From: Corbicula japonica
Taxonomy: Eukaryota > Mollusca > Bivalvia > Venerida > Cyrenidae
Direction: 5' to 3'
Length of the DNA stretch: 64,000 nucleotides
Assembly: GCA_038501625.1 (NCBI GenBank)
Contig: JAZAYU010001147.1
Span: forward strand, 16,223-80,222
The translations under genes were made by a program, and so were the position numbers. The notes under the pieces were generated by a model. That model had not been told where the DNA came from, did no database searches, and saw nothing but the letters and a program-made list of their open reading frames with translations. Below are positions 53,434-64,000 of this stretch, piece by piece (position 1 is the stretch's first letter; each line of letters begins with the position of its first letter).

Positions 53434-53894
53434 GATCAGCGTACACTAAATAAAAGCTGCTTCCCGGTTGGTTAAAAAAAAAAGTTAGGGGAAACCCGTA
53501 AGACTCTATAGAAACATTAGTTGATTGGCCAATATAGCTAAGGAAAAAATAAAACTCCTTCTAAAAAATAGAAATTGTGTATTTCTGCAGCTGTTGGAAC
53601 CAAAAATCATTATCCAAAACATTTTGGATAAGAAAAAAATTACTTTTAAAATAATGCCTATAAACAGGTTAGCCACAAGTAAATTTAGTCAATAGGCAAG
53701 GGTGGTAGTCTTCAAAGTGAAATTTGAGGTAGAAACCTACGGTCATGGTGGTATTTCATCTATGTTTTTATGTAGATTTATATTCAAACTTCATCAGAAG
53801 ACCATGCCTGATATTGTCTAAGAATAAATAAATCAAGGAGACTCCCAAGACTCTATATAGAACATATAGGGAAACGCAATAGTGTACGCTGACC
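53434..53894 (+). mobile_element. 461-bp TIR element, array copy 3
   Basis: Same element and same internal flanks as copy 2. Confidence 0.75.
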
Positions 53895-55991
53895 TAAAGG
53901 CAGCAAGACTCTGGATGTATGTGATCTATTGAGCGCCTTGTTTGAAACTGATTTTGTATACAATTTGTTAATTTTGTGAATATTGACAAATCTAAAGAAT
54001 TTCTGCATACATTTGCAGCAGTTAGAAGGTCAGTCTGATTGTAAGTTGTTAATAAAGGGGCCTCTGAATTAAGATAGTGTTGAAAATAGCCTTATTCACT
54101 ATATTCAGATTGGGAGATGGTGTTGTAGCTTTGTTGAGACCTGCACTTTATTATATTTCCCATGAAAAGTATAGAAATTGTCACTTTTTAAGGTTGGATT
54201 GTTGTAAAACTATACATGGGAGTGCATTTTTTGTTATGCATTTGCTTATTTTGGTATAAAAAGGTTGCTAGATTTTGAGGATAATGCTTGCATTTGATGA
54301 AACTTAGAGGTGGTTTTCACTGTAAGGTATATTTGGATCAAAAGTGTAGCTTTGATTTAATTCTGGTTAGGAAAAAGTGACTTTATAATGAATTAGATTT
54401 GCCTTTTAGACACAAAAACTGTGTTTTTCCTCTTTTAGAAGTCTTTCTTAATATTTCAGTAAGTCTCAGATTTGTTAGATATGTTTTTGATGCCTAATGT
54501 TGAACAGTGTAGAGTGGCTGTATATTAAAACTGGTAATAGAATAAAGGCAAAATGAGAAAAAATGAATTTTATGTGTGACTTTTGTTCGGTATGAGTTGG
54601 ATTTCAGTTGCGAAGCAGTAAATTATTTCGCGAACAAATAATTTTAAGTCTGTTCCTGGAAGTTGCGATAAGTTTGACCATAAAATGCCACCGGGTATGT
54701 TAAATAGATCTCTGACTGTGTAAAGCATTTCACTTACTGATTTGCTACTATGATTGGGGTATACAATAGTTTTAAATTTTGTTTTTAACAGAGAATAGCA
54801 GTATTTCTCTGTAAAAGTGGTTAACTGGTTTTCTTTTGGGAGTCTGGTCCCAGAAAACCATGGATTTTATGACAGACCTAAATCTGGCATATATGTTTAC
54901 TAGAAATTGTTTAACATGGGGCCTTAAACATTGTCTGCTTGACACTTTTGTTTTCAAAACTGTAGCACCAGCTTGAGATTTTTTGAAAATAATTATAGCA
55001 GAAATATTTTTATTATATTTATACATACAAAATTGTAAGTTATAGCAAATTAGACTTATTTAGAGAACATGAGTTGTCTCCCTTTCAACAAAGAAAATTG
55101 AAACAGAAAAATCATTTAATGAAATATGCTTTATTATACAATCAGAGCAATTGAATTACATAATAATTTAATCATTTCATGCATACTGACTATTTTTAAA
55201 GCATTTTGGATCTGATAATTCTTTATTTCATGGGATTTTGATATAGGATTACCTATGAGGAGTGACATCATAGAGGCATTTCAGGGCAAAAACAAGCCCC
55301 TGGGTAAATAGCAGTGTCCAGTCAAGGTGTATTGTTTATTTTCATGCATAAAAACACATTTTATATGACAACTGGAAGAATTTAGTAAAAAACAGTCTCA
55401 TGAAATGAATGATTTCCACTCCAAATGCATCAAAATGTCATTTTCTTTTGGATTTTCACTATGTCTTGGTTTCCACAAAAGTCATGGCTGTGTATTTTAA
55501 GTGCAGAATGATACTAAATAGACTGTGTTTCCATGAATAAATATGTTTATAGCTGCTTTTAATGTAAAATTCAGGAATTTGATCTTGCAGGTAGTGAAAA
55601 TTTATTGAAATAATAGCTAGAAAATGTCTTTTTTTGTATTTTTACATGGGGTGGGGATACAAAAATGACTCTGTATAGAAGCATTTAAGGCCAAGCCAAA
55701 AAATTACTTGTTTAAAATATCATGCCTGTGTGTGAGTCTTCAGTGGTCAAGTTTTATAACATAAACTGGAATATTCTATTTTTCCTGATTTTTTTTGTTA
55801 TGAATGTTTATAATCTGTTTATAGTGTTTTTAGTGTGGCTGAACTGTCACCAACTGCTTACACTTGAAGAAGGGCTGTGAGTTCAGATTTAGACAAAAAC
55901 AAACAAAACATGGATTTTAATTTTTGGAATTATTTATTTCTTCATTTTATACAATGTTTGAATATAACTAAAAATAATATGTGACGCTTAA

Positions 55992-56452
55992 GATCAGCGT
56001 ACACTAAATAAAAGCTGCTTCCCGGTTGGTTAAAAAAAAAAGTTAGGGGAAACCCGTAAGACTCTATAGAAACATTAGTTGATTGGCCAATATAGCTAAG
56101 GAAAAAATAAAACTCCTTCTAAAAAATAGAAATTGTGTATTTCTGCAGCTGTTGGAACCAAAAATCATTATCCAAAACATTTTGGATAAGAAAAAAATTA
56201 CTTTTAAAATAATGCCTATAAACAGGTTAGCCACAAGTAAATTTAGTCAATAGGCAAGGGTGGTAGTCTTCAAAGTGAAATTTGAGGTAGAAACCTACGG
56301 TCATGGTGGTATTTCATCTATGTTTTTATGTAGATTTATATTCAAACTTCATCAGAAGACCATGCCTGATATTGTCTAAGAATAAATAAATCAAGGAGAC
56401 TCCCAAGACTCTATATAGAACATATAGGGAAACGCAATAGTGTACGCTGACC
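55992..56452 (+). mobile_element. 461-bp TIR element, array copy 4
   Basis: Same element and same internal flanks as copy 2. Confidence 0.75.
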
Positions 56453-58549
56453 TAAAGGCAGCAAGACTCTGGATGTATGTGATCTATTGAGCGCCTTGTT
56501 TGAAACTGATTTTGTATACAATTTGTTAATTTTGTGAATATTGACAAATCTAAAGAATTTCTGCATACATTTGCAGCAGTTAGAAGGTCAGTCTGATTGT
56601 AAGTTGTTAATAAAGGGGCCTCTGAATTAAGATAGTGTTGAAAATAGCCTTATTCACTATATTCAGATTGGGAGATGGTGTTGTAGCTTTGTTGAGACCT
56701 GCACTTTATTATATTTCCCATGAAAAGTATAGAAATTGTCACTTTTTAAGGTTGGATTGTTGTAAAACTATACATGGGAGTGCATTTTTTGTTATGCATT
56801 TGCTTATTTTGGTATAAAAAGGTTGCTAGATTTTGAGGATAATGCTTGCATTTGATGAAACTTAGAGGTGGTTTTCACTGTAAGGTATATTTGGATCAAA
56901 AGTGTAGCTTTGATTTAATTCTGGTTAGGAAAAAGTGACTTTATAATGAATTAGATTTGCCTTTTAGACACAAAAACTGTGTTTTTCCTCTTTTAGAAGT
57001 CTTTCTTAATATTTCAGTAAGTCTCAGATTTGTTAGATATGTTTTTGATGCCTAATGTTGAACAGTGTAGAGTGGCTGTATATTAAAACTGGTAATAGAA
57101 TAAAGGCAAAATGAGAAAAAATGAATTTTATGTGTGACTTTTGTTCGGTATGAGTTGGATTTCAGTTGCGAAGCAGTAAATTATTTCGCGAACAAATAAT
57201 TTTAAGTCTGTTCCTGGAAGTTGCGATAAGTTTGACCATAAAATGCCACCGGGTATGTTAAATAGATCTCTGACTGTGTAAAGCATTTCACTTACTGATT
57301 TGCTACTATGATTGGGGTATACAATAGTTTTAAATTTTGTTTTTAACAGAGAATAGCAGTATTTCTCTGTAAAAGTGGTTAACTGGTTTTCTTTTGGGAG
57401 TCTGGTCCCAGAAAACCATGGATTTTATGACAGACCTAAATCTGGCATATATGTTTACTAGAAATTGTTTAACATGGGGCCTTAAACATTGTCTGCTTGA
57501 CACTTTTGTTTTCAAAACTGTAGCACCAGCTTGAGATTTTTTGAAAATAATTATAGCAGAAATATTTTTATTATATTTATACATACAAAATTGTAAGTTA
57601 TAGCAAATTAGACTTATTTAGAGAACATGAGTTGTCTCCCTTTCAACAAAGAAAATTGAAACAGAAAAATCATTTAATGAAATATGCTTTATTATACAAT
57701 CAGAGCAATTGAATTACATAATAATTTAATCATTTCATGCATACTGACTATTTTTAAAGCATTTTGGATCTGATAATTCTTTATTTCATGGGATTTTGAT
57801 ATAGGATTACCTATGAGGAGTGACATCATAGAGGCATTTCAGGGCAAAAACAAGCCCCTGGGTAAATAGCAGTGTCCAGTCAAGGTGTATTGTTTATTTT
57901 CATGCATAAAAACACATTTTATATGACAACTGGAAGAATTTAGTAAAAAACAGTCTCATGAAATGAATGATTTCCACTCCAAATGCATCAAAATGTCATT
58001 TTCTTTTGGATTTTCACTATGTCTTGGTTTCCACAAAAGTCATGGCTGTGTATTTTAAGTGCAGAATGATACTAAATAGACTGTGTTTCCATGAATAAAT
58101 ATGTTTATAGCTGCTTTTAATGTAAAATTCAGGAATTTGATCTTGCAGGTAGTGAAAATTTATTGAAATAATAGCTAGAAAATGTCTTTTTTTGTATTTT
58201 TACATGGGGTGGGGATACAAAAATGACTCTGTATAGAAGCATTTAAGGCCAAGCCAAAAAATTACTTGTTTAAAATATCATGCCTGTGTGTGAGTCTTCA
58301 GTGGTCAAGTTTTATAACATAAACTGGAATATTCTATTTTTCCTGATTTTTTTTGTTATGAATGTTTATAATCTGTTTATAGTGTTTTTAGTGTGGCTGA
58401 ACTGTCACCAACTGCTTACACTTGAAGAAGGGCTGTGAGTTCAGATTTAGACAAAAACAAACAAAACATGGATTTTAATTTTTGGAATTATTTATTTCTT
58501 CATTTTATACAATGTTTGAATATAACTAAAAATAATATGTGACGCTTAA

Positions 58550-59010
58550 GATCAGCGTACACTAAATAAAAGCTGCTTCCCGGTTGGTTAAAAAAAAAAG
58601 TTAGGGGAAACCCGTAAGACTCTATAGAAACATTAGTTGATTGGCCAATATAGCTAAGGAAAAAATAAAACTCCTTCTAAAAAATAGAAATTGTGTATTT
58701 CTGCAGCTGTTGGAACCAAAAATCATTATCCAAAACATTTTGGATAAGAAAAAAATTACTTTTAAAATAATGCCTATAAACAGGTTAGCCACAAGTAAAT
58801 TTAGTCAATAGGCAAGGGTGGTAGTCTTCAAAGTGAAATTTGAGGTAGAAACCTACGGTCATGGTGGTATTTCATCTATGTTTTTATGTAGATTTATATT
58901 CAAACTTCATCAGAAGACCATGCCTGATATTGTCTAAGAATAAATAAATCAAGGAGACTCCCAAGACTCTATATAGAACATATAGGGAAACGCAATAGTG
59001 TACGCTGACC
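58550..59010 (+). mobile_element. 461-bp TIR element, array copy 5 (array terminus)
   Basis: The array stops exactly at the outer TIR of this copy. TGTA follows (59011-59014) and TGTA also precedes the first copy (48314-48317), as a target duplication around the whole array would. Confidence 0.75.
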
Positions 59011-59093
59011 TGTACTTCTTCTTGTTCTGCTTGTATTATTTACGACGTGTGAAAATCATCGACACCGTTTCCAGCCTACCTGTCGTTCAGAAA

Positions 59094-59160
59094 ATGCACA
59101 AAACTATGGCACAAAAGGAAATAACACACGTTATTTTTGATATGGATGGTTTATTACTAG
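59094..59160 (+). CDS. PUDP: PUDP coding exon 1
   Basis: The exon encodes up to the HAD nucleophile motif FDMDG and the following LLL, then a gtaaca donor in phase 1. An open frame extends upstream into the array end without an ATG, so coding there is not supported. Confidence 0.9.
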
Positions 59161-62097
59161 GTAACAAAAGTAATCTGTAATACAGTCAATATCAGGTGAA
59201 TTTAATCATCATGTTAAGTGCATATTGTCACATTATTTCGCGATGTTTTGCCGTTGAGGTATAAGAGGCATATTGATATTTTAAATATAGGTTAGACCAG
59301 GAACAAGTATGTTTTGTCTTTTATGACCTAACTGTCGGCGTAGGCAAGTTTTGAATATTGCGGCGGCGGAAATTTAGTAACCATAGACATGGGTTGTCAT
59401 CAAATCAACTATGTTTAAAAACTCTCAGCTCGGGTTTTGACACTGAAAGAGCGCTTTGCAAAATTTGAGGTTGATTAGAAACTTCCTTATGATGATGATA
59501 ATAATTTCGATTTTTAACGTCCTGACGCCTCCTTCAATGTACGAGTCGTATTTATGGGTGTGGATGAAAAAGGGTTATTTGGATGCCAAAAGTACTTATA
59601 TTAGATAACTGACTTCGGGTTTTTTAGGTCAAAAAGTCTTTAATTTCGAAGCCAAATACTACGAAGGCACATAGGTTAATTCAACCCTATTGTGCTCTTG
59701 TTTCACAGTTTTTCTGATGTTAAAGTAATAATTATTAAACATTTTCTTCATTGTTTTCGATCAGCATTTTCGCAAGAAGGATTTTTTTCTTTCAGACACT
59801 GAACGATTGTACACAGAGGCAACACAGAATGTTTGTAATCAGTTTGGGAAAACGTACGCCTGGGATGTGAAAAAACAAGTTATGGGCAAAAAGGAATCTA
59901 TATCTGCCAAAATGATTGTTGGTAAGCAATACTTAGTGTGGATAGACAACAATAAGAAGTACTTTAAAACGTGGAAAAAAAAGTACAATGTAAATACATG
60001 TTAATGAATATCACGTGTATATAAACTCTCTAAGAATGTAGACCCCACAACTTATTTTCCTGGACTAGATCATTATGTAATATATAATGTCCCCAGTCCC
60101 TTTGTTCCACAGCACACCTAAAATTCTACTTTTTGCCTTATCCGTTTCTAAGCTGTCTCCCCATGCAGAAAAAATTTTCTGCAGAATAATTTTTGAATAA
60201 CCCTTACTCTTTGCCTTTTATCATATGACCAACCAGTGTAGAATCCATACTGTCTGATCAGAATCCACACTGTTTGCTTCAGATTCCTTAGGTGATTTCT
60301 GATCAGTTACCCAAATGAGAAAAGGCACATCGTTGGGGTAAAGGGCTAACTAACACTCTTGTACAGAAATTTTTTGTGATTTTTCGTGATTCTGCGAGAA
60401 TGCAGGAACATTGTATTATGGAACTTAAAACAATAAATACAATTAGATATTCAGTTGTCCATTTGCATTATTAACATCAAAAATCCAAATTCATGAATAA
60501 TTCATGGAAAGTGAAATAATTGAAAGCTTGAAGTGTCTGCTGTTGTTTGAGTGTGAGCATAATCTGTATACAGTAAAATCCCTCATTGACTCATGATTAA
60601 GACAGGGCTTTTCATCAGGAAATTGGGAAGAGGCCCTGGCCTTTCAAATTGGGAAATTTATGCGCGATAATTGTTCATTTTGGGAAATTTTTGCGCGATG
60701 ATTGTTCATTTTGGGAAAACAAAATTTATTGAAATAAGGGGTACTGGAGTACAAATTAATATAGGAATGAGCATTTTAACATTAATTTAATTCTTATAGC
60801 ACTTTCTTTTTTCAGATTTTCACAATTCTATAGTATTCACAAGCTTCAAAGGTCCATGTCTCTTTCCTTTGCATCTTTGATTTTTTCAAGTAAGAGGGTG
60901 CAACTCTTTCAGGTACCTCTGTGGAACAAATGCCAGAGTCAGAGGTAGCAACACTAACAGGGACCTCTGTTGTAGAAACGAGTATGGAACTGGAAGAATC
61001 TGGGGCAGCAACATTAGAAATACTGGGGATTTCCTTGGTAGACGTTGCACCCTTTGGATCTAATTTTTGTTTTTTTACCCCATAGTCAGATAACGACTTC
61101 TGGTTTTCTTTGCGTTTCACGGATTAGCAGTAATATTTACCGTTATGCGACATTTGTTGATGGATGCAACCGGAAATAAACACCGATTTATCTCCCGTGA
61201 AACGGAATAAAATCCAGACTTTCGGAACGTTTGACTGTTTCACTGCGATAATGACTGAGTAAGAGTCTATCGGAACTAAACTGATTAGACGGATTAGACT
61301 GGTTTTGTGTAACACGGGTGCCATGCGTATAGTATATCAAAAAAGTATGTCAAAAAAGTTGATACCAGACAAACGCTTCTCCGGAAATAACGAATGTAAA
61401 CAAATTGATCGATTTTTTAACATTTCTAGGGGGAATTTCTAAGATTTTGGGAAATTATGTCTTGCATTTTGGGAAGAAACTCTGCCACAATTGGGAAAAA
61501 AACTATATTTTTCGGATTGGGAAGTAGCCGAATATCGGCCTTTGTTATATAAGGATGAAAAGCCCTTTAAGACCACCTAGGAATAAAGATTGCCTTGAAA
61601 TTAAGACCACCTCAATACTAGGACCACCTTTATCAGGGAAATATGTCCCTTTTGCAGTTCTGCACTAATTACCATCTGATAAAAAGACCACAGTTTAGGC
61701 CACATTGATTCTGGCCCCAGAGATGATCTTAATATTTGGGTTTTACTTTACATATAATAAATTATCAGAATACCGTCATTTGGACATAGAACAATAGTTT
61801 TGTTTTTAGAGATTTCTTCCTTAGTTGATATCTTTTTAACCCTTTACTTCATTGATATGCTCTCTGATCAGGATCTACACTTTCTGTTTTTAGATTCATC
61901 AGACTTTTTCCAGCCAAGCAGATCCAGTGCAGATCCAGTTCAGATGGCATGGAAGGGTTAAGCAAACATTCATCAAAATCAAATACATCATGTCTTTTTT
62001 ACAGATATTCTTGGACTTCCCCTGACAGTTGAGGAGTATTTGACAGATGTTCACAAAGAATATGACAGACTCTTCCCAAGTGTTCCTATTATGCCAG
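59094..62097 (+). CDS. PUDP: Pseudouridine-5'-phosphatase homologue (HAD family), first three coding exons
   Basis: Exons 59094-59160, 59796-59921 and 62005-62097 join in phase 1 with GT-AG borders. The protein starts at MHKT or, 12 nt later, at MAQK (59106, better Kozak context). HAD motif I with the nucleophile and general-acid aspartates is seen as VIFDMDGLLL. The next exon supplies DTERLYTEATQNVCNQFGK and then MGKK, and the third ILGLPLTVEEYLTDVHKEYD up to MPG. This order and spacing match the cap region of PUDP/HDHD1, which dephosphorylates pseudouridine 5'-monophosphate from RNA turnover. HAD motifs II-IV must lie right of the window. The start codon is only 83 bp from the end of the tandem array, so its promoter or 5' UTR probably lies in repeat DNA. 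Confidence 0.92.
59796..59921 (+). CDS. PUDP: PUDP coding exon 2
   Basis: A 126-nt exon, phase 1 to 1, runs from the tttcag acceptor to a gtaagc donor. The reading completes the 'GLLLDTERLY' block conserved in this family and contains WDVKKQVMGKKESISAKMIV. Confidence 0.93.
60604..61566 (-). mobile_element. 963-bp hAT-like element with transposase N-terminal remnant
   Basis: Perfect 13-bp TIRs agggcttttcatc and gatgaaaagccct are flanked by the direct repeat ttaagac (60597-60603 and 61567-61573). An 8-bp duplication with one mismatch, the hAT norm, is also possible. On the minus strand, 61120-60812 encodes MKRKENQKSLSDYGVKKQKL and a Ser/Thr-rich stretch, like the start of some animal hAT-family transposases. 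The catalytic part is gone, so it is an internally deleted copy. It lies in PUDP intron 2. Confidence 0.75.
60812..61120 (-). pseudogene. hAT transposase N-terminal fragment
   Basis: A 102-residue frame has a basic start (KRKENQKSL...KKQK), an acidic/Ser-Thr-rich middle, then RKETWTFEACEYY. It lacks the BED-finger cysteines, RNaseH-like core and hATC dimerisation domain. It is assigned to the hAT element by position and style, not by a decisive motif. Confidence 0.45.
62005..62097 (+). CDS. PUDP: PUDP coding exon 3
   Basis: A 93-nt exon, phase 1 to 1, encodes the cap-domain segment DILGLPLTVEEYL through PSVPIMP. The next exon, expected to begin with the Gly-Ala/Val-x-x-Leu helix, is not found before 64000. 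Confidence 0.92.
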
Positions 62098-62167
62098 GTA
62101 ACTGAAGATTGTAAACTTTGTGAAATCATACAATTAACCATTTCCTTCATGTATATGACTTTATTGC

Positions 62168-62233
62168 ATGTGCAAACAGTGTAGATATAGATCAGCTGGC
62201 ATTCGAGCCAGCTGATCTGGATCTTCACTGTTT
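62168..62233. repeat. 29-bp-arm hairpin in PUDP intron 3
   Basis: gcaaacagtgtagat...cagctggc pairs with gccagctg...cactgtttgc across a 6-nt loop, with three mismatches. Half-sites occur near 42007 and 63643, so it is part of a dispersed repeat. Confidence 0.7.
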
Positions 62234-62256
62234 GCTATTTAATATAATATCAACTA

Positions 62257-62281
62257 AGGGCTGTTCCAGGAAAAAAAGAGT

Positions 62282-62324
<43 letters not shown>

Positions 62325-62479
62325 GGAACGGAACTTAAAAACGGGGGTACCACCAACACAATTATATTTATTTTCAAACAACACATTTGCTTCCATGAAT
62401 CACCCCCCACCACCCACCCATCAAATTTTAATTAATTTCAGTTCCACTCCCCTCACTCCTTTTTTCCTGGAACAGCCCT
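62257..62479. mobile_element. 223-bp TIR element containing a 42-bp G run
   Basis: agggctgttccaggaaaaaa is matched by its inverse at the right end (20 bp). Inside is an uninterrupted G tract at 62282-62323. There is no coding capacity; the frames over it are Gly or Pro polymers. No clear target duplication is seen. Confidence 0.65.
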
Positions 62480-62580
62480 AAGGCACTGCCTCAATGCCAG
62501 CTCTAGTATTAAACTCTTTTATTAAATTGGTGTTTAACTTGATGCTTCTGAATGACTTGAACTATCTTGAACCACGTTGC

Positions 62581-62638
62581 TTGTCGGTAGTATTTTCCTC
62601 TATACTTATATTGACAGAGGAAAATACTACCGGCAAGT
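62581..62638. ncRNA. Compact hairpin with 22-bp stem (miRNA-like shape, unproven)
   Basis: cttgtcggtagtattttcct plus ct pairs with its inverse over 22 positions, with a single G-U type pair, around a 14-nt loop. The stem length is like a miRNA duplex, but it may equally be a tiny foldback repeat. Confidence 0.3.
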
Positions 62639-62749
62639 GAAAGAAATAGACTGGATAAGACGATTGAGGACAGCAGCTTCGGATGGAATTAACAAACACG
62701 TAAGCATGGATGAATTGTGGAGGAAATGTTAAAACATGAATACAATTAT

Positions 62750-63370
62750 ACTCTTGTAAGCATATATCTATGCGTGACACGCACATGTAGACACAGACAA
62801 ATTATCCACTAACATATACGCATTGACAAACATCAACGCACGAACGTACAAATAAACACACAAACGTACTTTTCCTGTATATGCAAATTAGCGCACTTAT
62901 AGATACATACACATAAACACGCATGCTCATTCTCTGACACATTTACAGAAATATGGACTCCTATAGCACTCAATTGTACGCACGCATACAAGTGCGCACA
63001 CAGCAACATGACCACATATACTCATCATTACACACAAAAATCAAAATATGTTGTGTACAAATGTAGGAGAATACTTATGCACACATACACTCATATGGGC
63101 AAAGTTATATAACACACACGCATGAACGCGCAAGCACATATGCAGCCACTCGCATGCGTGTGTGCAGAAACATACGCACACATACACATATGCATACTCA
63201 TATGGCGGTACATACAAAAACAGGTGCACGCATGCGCGCACACACACACATACGCTAACACACATACGCACACTCATATGCCGGCACATACAAAGACAGA
63301 CGCACACAGGCTCATATGCTCATATACATACGCGCATATACTTCTGCACGCACCGGCACATACACATATA
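62750..63370. repeat. CA-rich cryptic minisatellite
   Basis: An irregular CACACA/ATACGCA region with a roughly 83-bp internal period (actcatatg.cgg.acataca near 63198 and 63281). Overlapping Cys/Val and His/Thr frames are translations of the repeat. Confidence 0.8.
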
Positions 63371-64000
63371 TTTAATAGACAAAAGTATATTGGTAAAAAT
63401 TAGGTTGAATATATTTTATGTGAAATGAACTGATAAATTAACGCACATCAATTTTAGCGGGAAAAAGTATAAAGTCGTTGACATCGCCGACGTCACTTCC
63501 TCATTATGTTTCTGTAAAGTTAAAGAAGGTTTCTGACAATTAAGTGATGGTAGTTGGACATAACATATACGCACATTACCCTTCGGGGGCTCACTTGCTA
63601 GAGCTCGCTTATTATGTTATTTTTGAACACAGATGTGTTGGCTGATCTGGATCTACACTGTTTGCACAGGATTTAGAATGTGTCTATGGTCCAGTTTCTA
63701 CTTTCTTGGGCTTCTTGATAAAATCATTGTCAGATACCCATAGGAAACTGTAGGTTTGGTGATTCCACTTGGACAAAAATTTTATTCTTTCCAAAGCACT
63801 GCCCTTTAAAAAATTACTAAAAGCAGTTAAATATTTAGAATATTCAAGAAGACCTCTTTAGGTTGTAAAGCATAGATTTACGAAGAAAAGTACTGGGAAC
63901 CATTTCTGCTTGCATTAAAGTTTATAACATCATTTGGGCTTTGGATAGCAAATAAAAAGCAAACAGTGATGAAACAAACTATCATGCGAGATTTCCAAAC

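Larger units (their letters stand above)
48318..59010. repeat. Tandem array: 4 units of 2558 bp plus a terminal 461-bp partial unit
   Basis: Units begin at 48318, 50876, 53434 and 55992, and the partial unit at 58550. The period is exactly 2558 bp. Each unit is a 461-bp TIR element plus a 2097-bp spacer. I saw only two single-base differences among the copies (near 49111 and 52627), so amplification is very recent or the assembly has repeated one unit. The 60- and 84-residue frames in each unit look like chance ORFs. No known gene is recognised in the spacer. Confidence 0.95.
60571..61748. mobile_element. Tc1/mariner-type MITE, host of a nested hAT element
   Basis: The ends cagtaaaatccc and gggttttactt are near-inverse, with TA on both outer sides (60569-60570 and 61749-61750). 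After removing the nested element about 215 bp remain, with repeated ttaagaccacc motifs. Confidence 0.65.
62098..64000 (+). other. PUDP: Start of PUDP intron 3
   Basis: The donor gtaact at 62098 opens an intron that continues past the window. It holds two hairpins, the poly-G TIR element and the CA-rich tract. 63400-64000 shows only a half-site of the 62168 hairpin near 63643. Confidence 0.7.

Noticed and set aside
58998..59093. Upstream in-frame extension of PUDP into the array end
   Set aside because: There is no ATG, and the family starts just before the 'hydrophobic-FDMDG' strand. The open frame is short and partly TIR sequence.
62225..62435. Poly-Pro and poly-Gly ORFs
   Set aside because: Translation of the homopolymer inside the 223-bp TIR element.
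63041..63428. Cys/Val-rich and His/Thr-rich ORFs
   Set aside because: Translations of the CA-rich minisatellite in several overlapping frames.

Overview
This is a stretch of nuclear DNA from an animal. It is AT-rich, with short exons, long introns and GT-AG splice sites, dense in decayed transposons and MITE-like repeats. The tRNA-derived SINE, the Tc1-like remnant and the scattered repeat families look like a mollusc, most likely a bivalve. That assignment is inference from repeat flavour and is not proven. There is no operon, rRNA or CRISPR array. Most long ORFs are chance frames or microsatellite translations, so the genes below were built exon by exon from splice sites and reading phase.

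Three genes are supported. (1) A minus-strand gene starts at 29694 and runs off the left edge. Twenty exons (29694 down to 178) join in consistent phase into 732 codons. They encode an N-terminal helical region, a long Glu/Lys/Arg-rich coiled coil, and a C-terminal part resembling ZU5 plus UPA modules. (2) A plus-strand gene starts only 62 bp away, head to head, at 29757 and ends at 37895. Its eight phase-0 exons encode a 221-residue protein with a PPxY motif, a tandemly duplicated exon and a C-terminal membrane anchor. (3) At the right end are the first three coding exons of a pseudouridine-5'-phosphatase homologue (PUDP/HDHD1, HAD family), on the plus strand, continuing beyond the window.

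Layout: 1-29.7 kb holds gene 1. Its introns carry a Tc1 pseudogene (1.8-2.9 kb), a ~175-bp degenerate satellite with an AT microsatellite (6.9-9.5 kb), a decayed Penelope-like reverse transcriptase (12.4-13.6 kb), an 872-bp foldback element with target duplication (18.3-19.2 kb), and many copies of short repeat families called A, B, C and G here. 29.7-37.9 kb holds gene 2, whose introns carry three inverted-repeat elements. 38-48.3 kb is intergenic, with a LINE that has lost its RT core and was later hit by a SINE. 48318-59010 is a near-perfect tandem array: four 2558-bp units plus a terminal 461-bp piece. The 461-bp piece is a terminal-inverted-repeat element whose last copy ends 83 bp before the PUDP start codon. 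59-64 kb is PUDP, with a hAT-derived element nested inside a Tc1/mariner-type MITE in intron 2, and hairpins, a poly-G TIR element and a CA-rich tract in intron 3.

The least expected observations are the array abutting PUDP, the identity of its terminal 461-bp mobile element, and the compact divergent pair formed by genes 1 and 2. No computation was possible. All boundaries come from reading the sequence.
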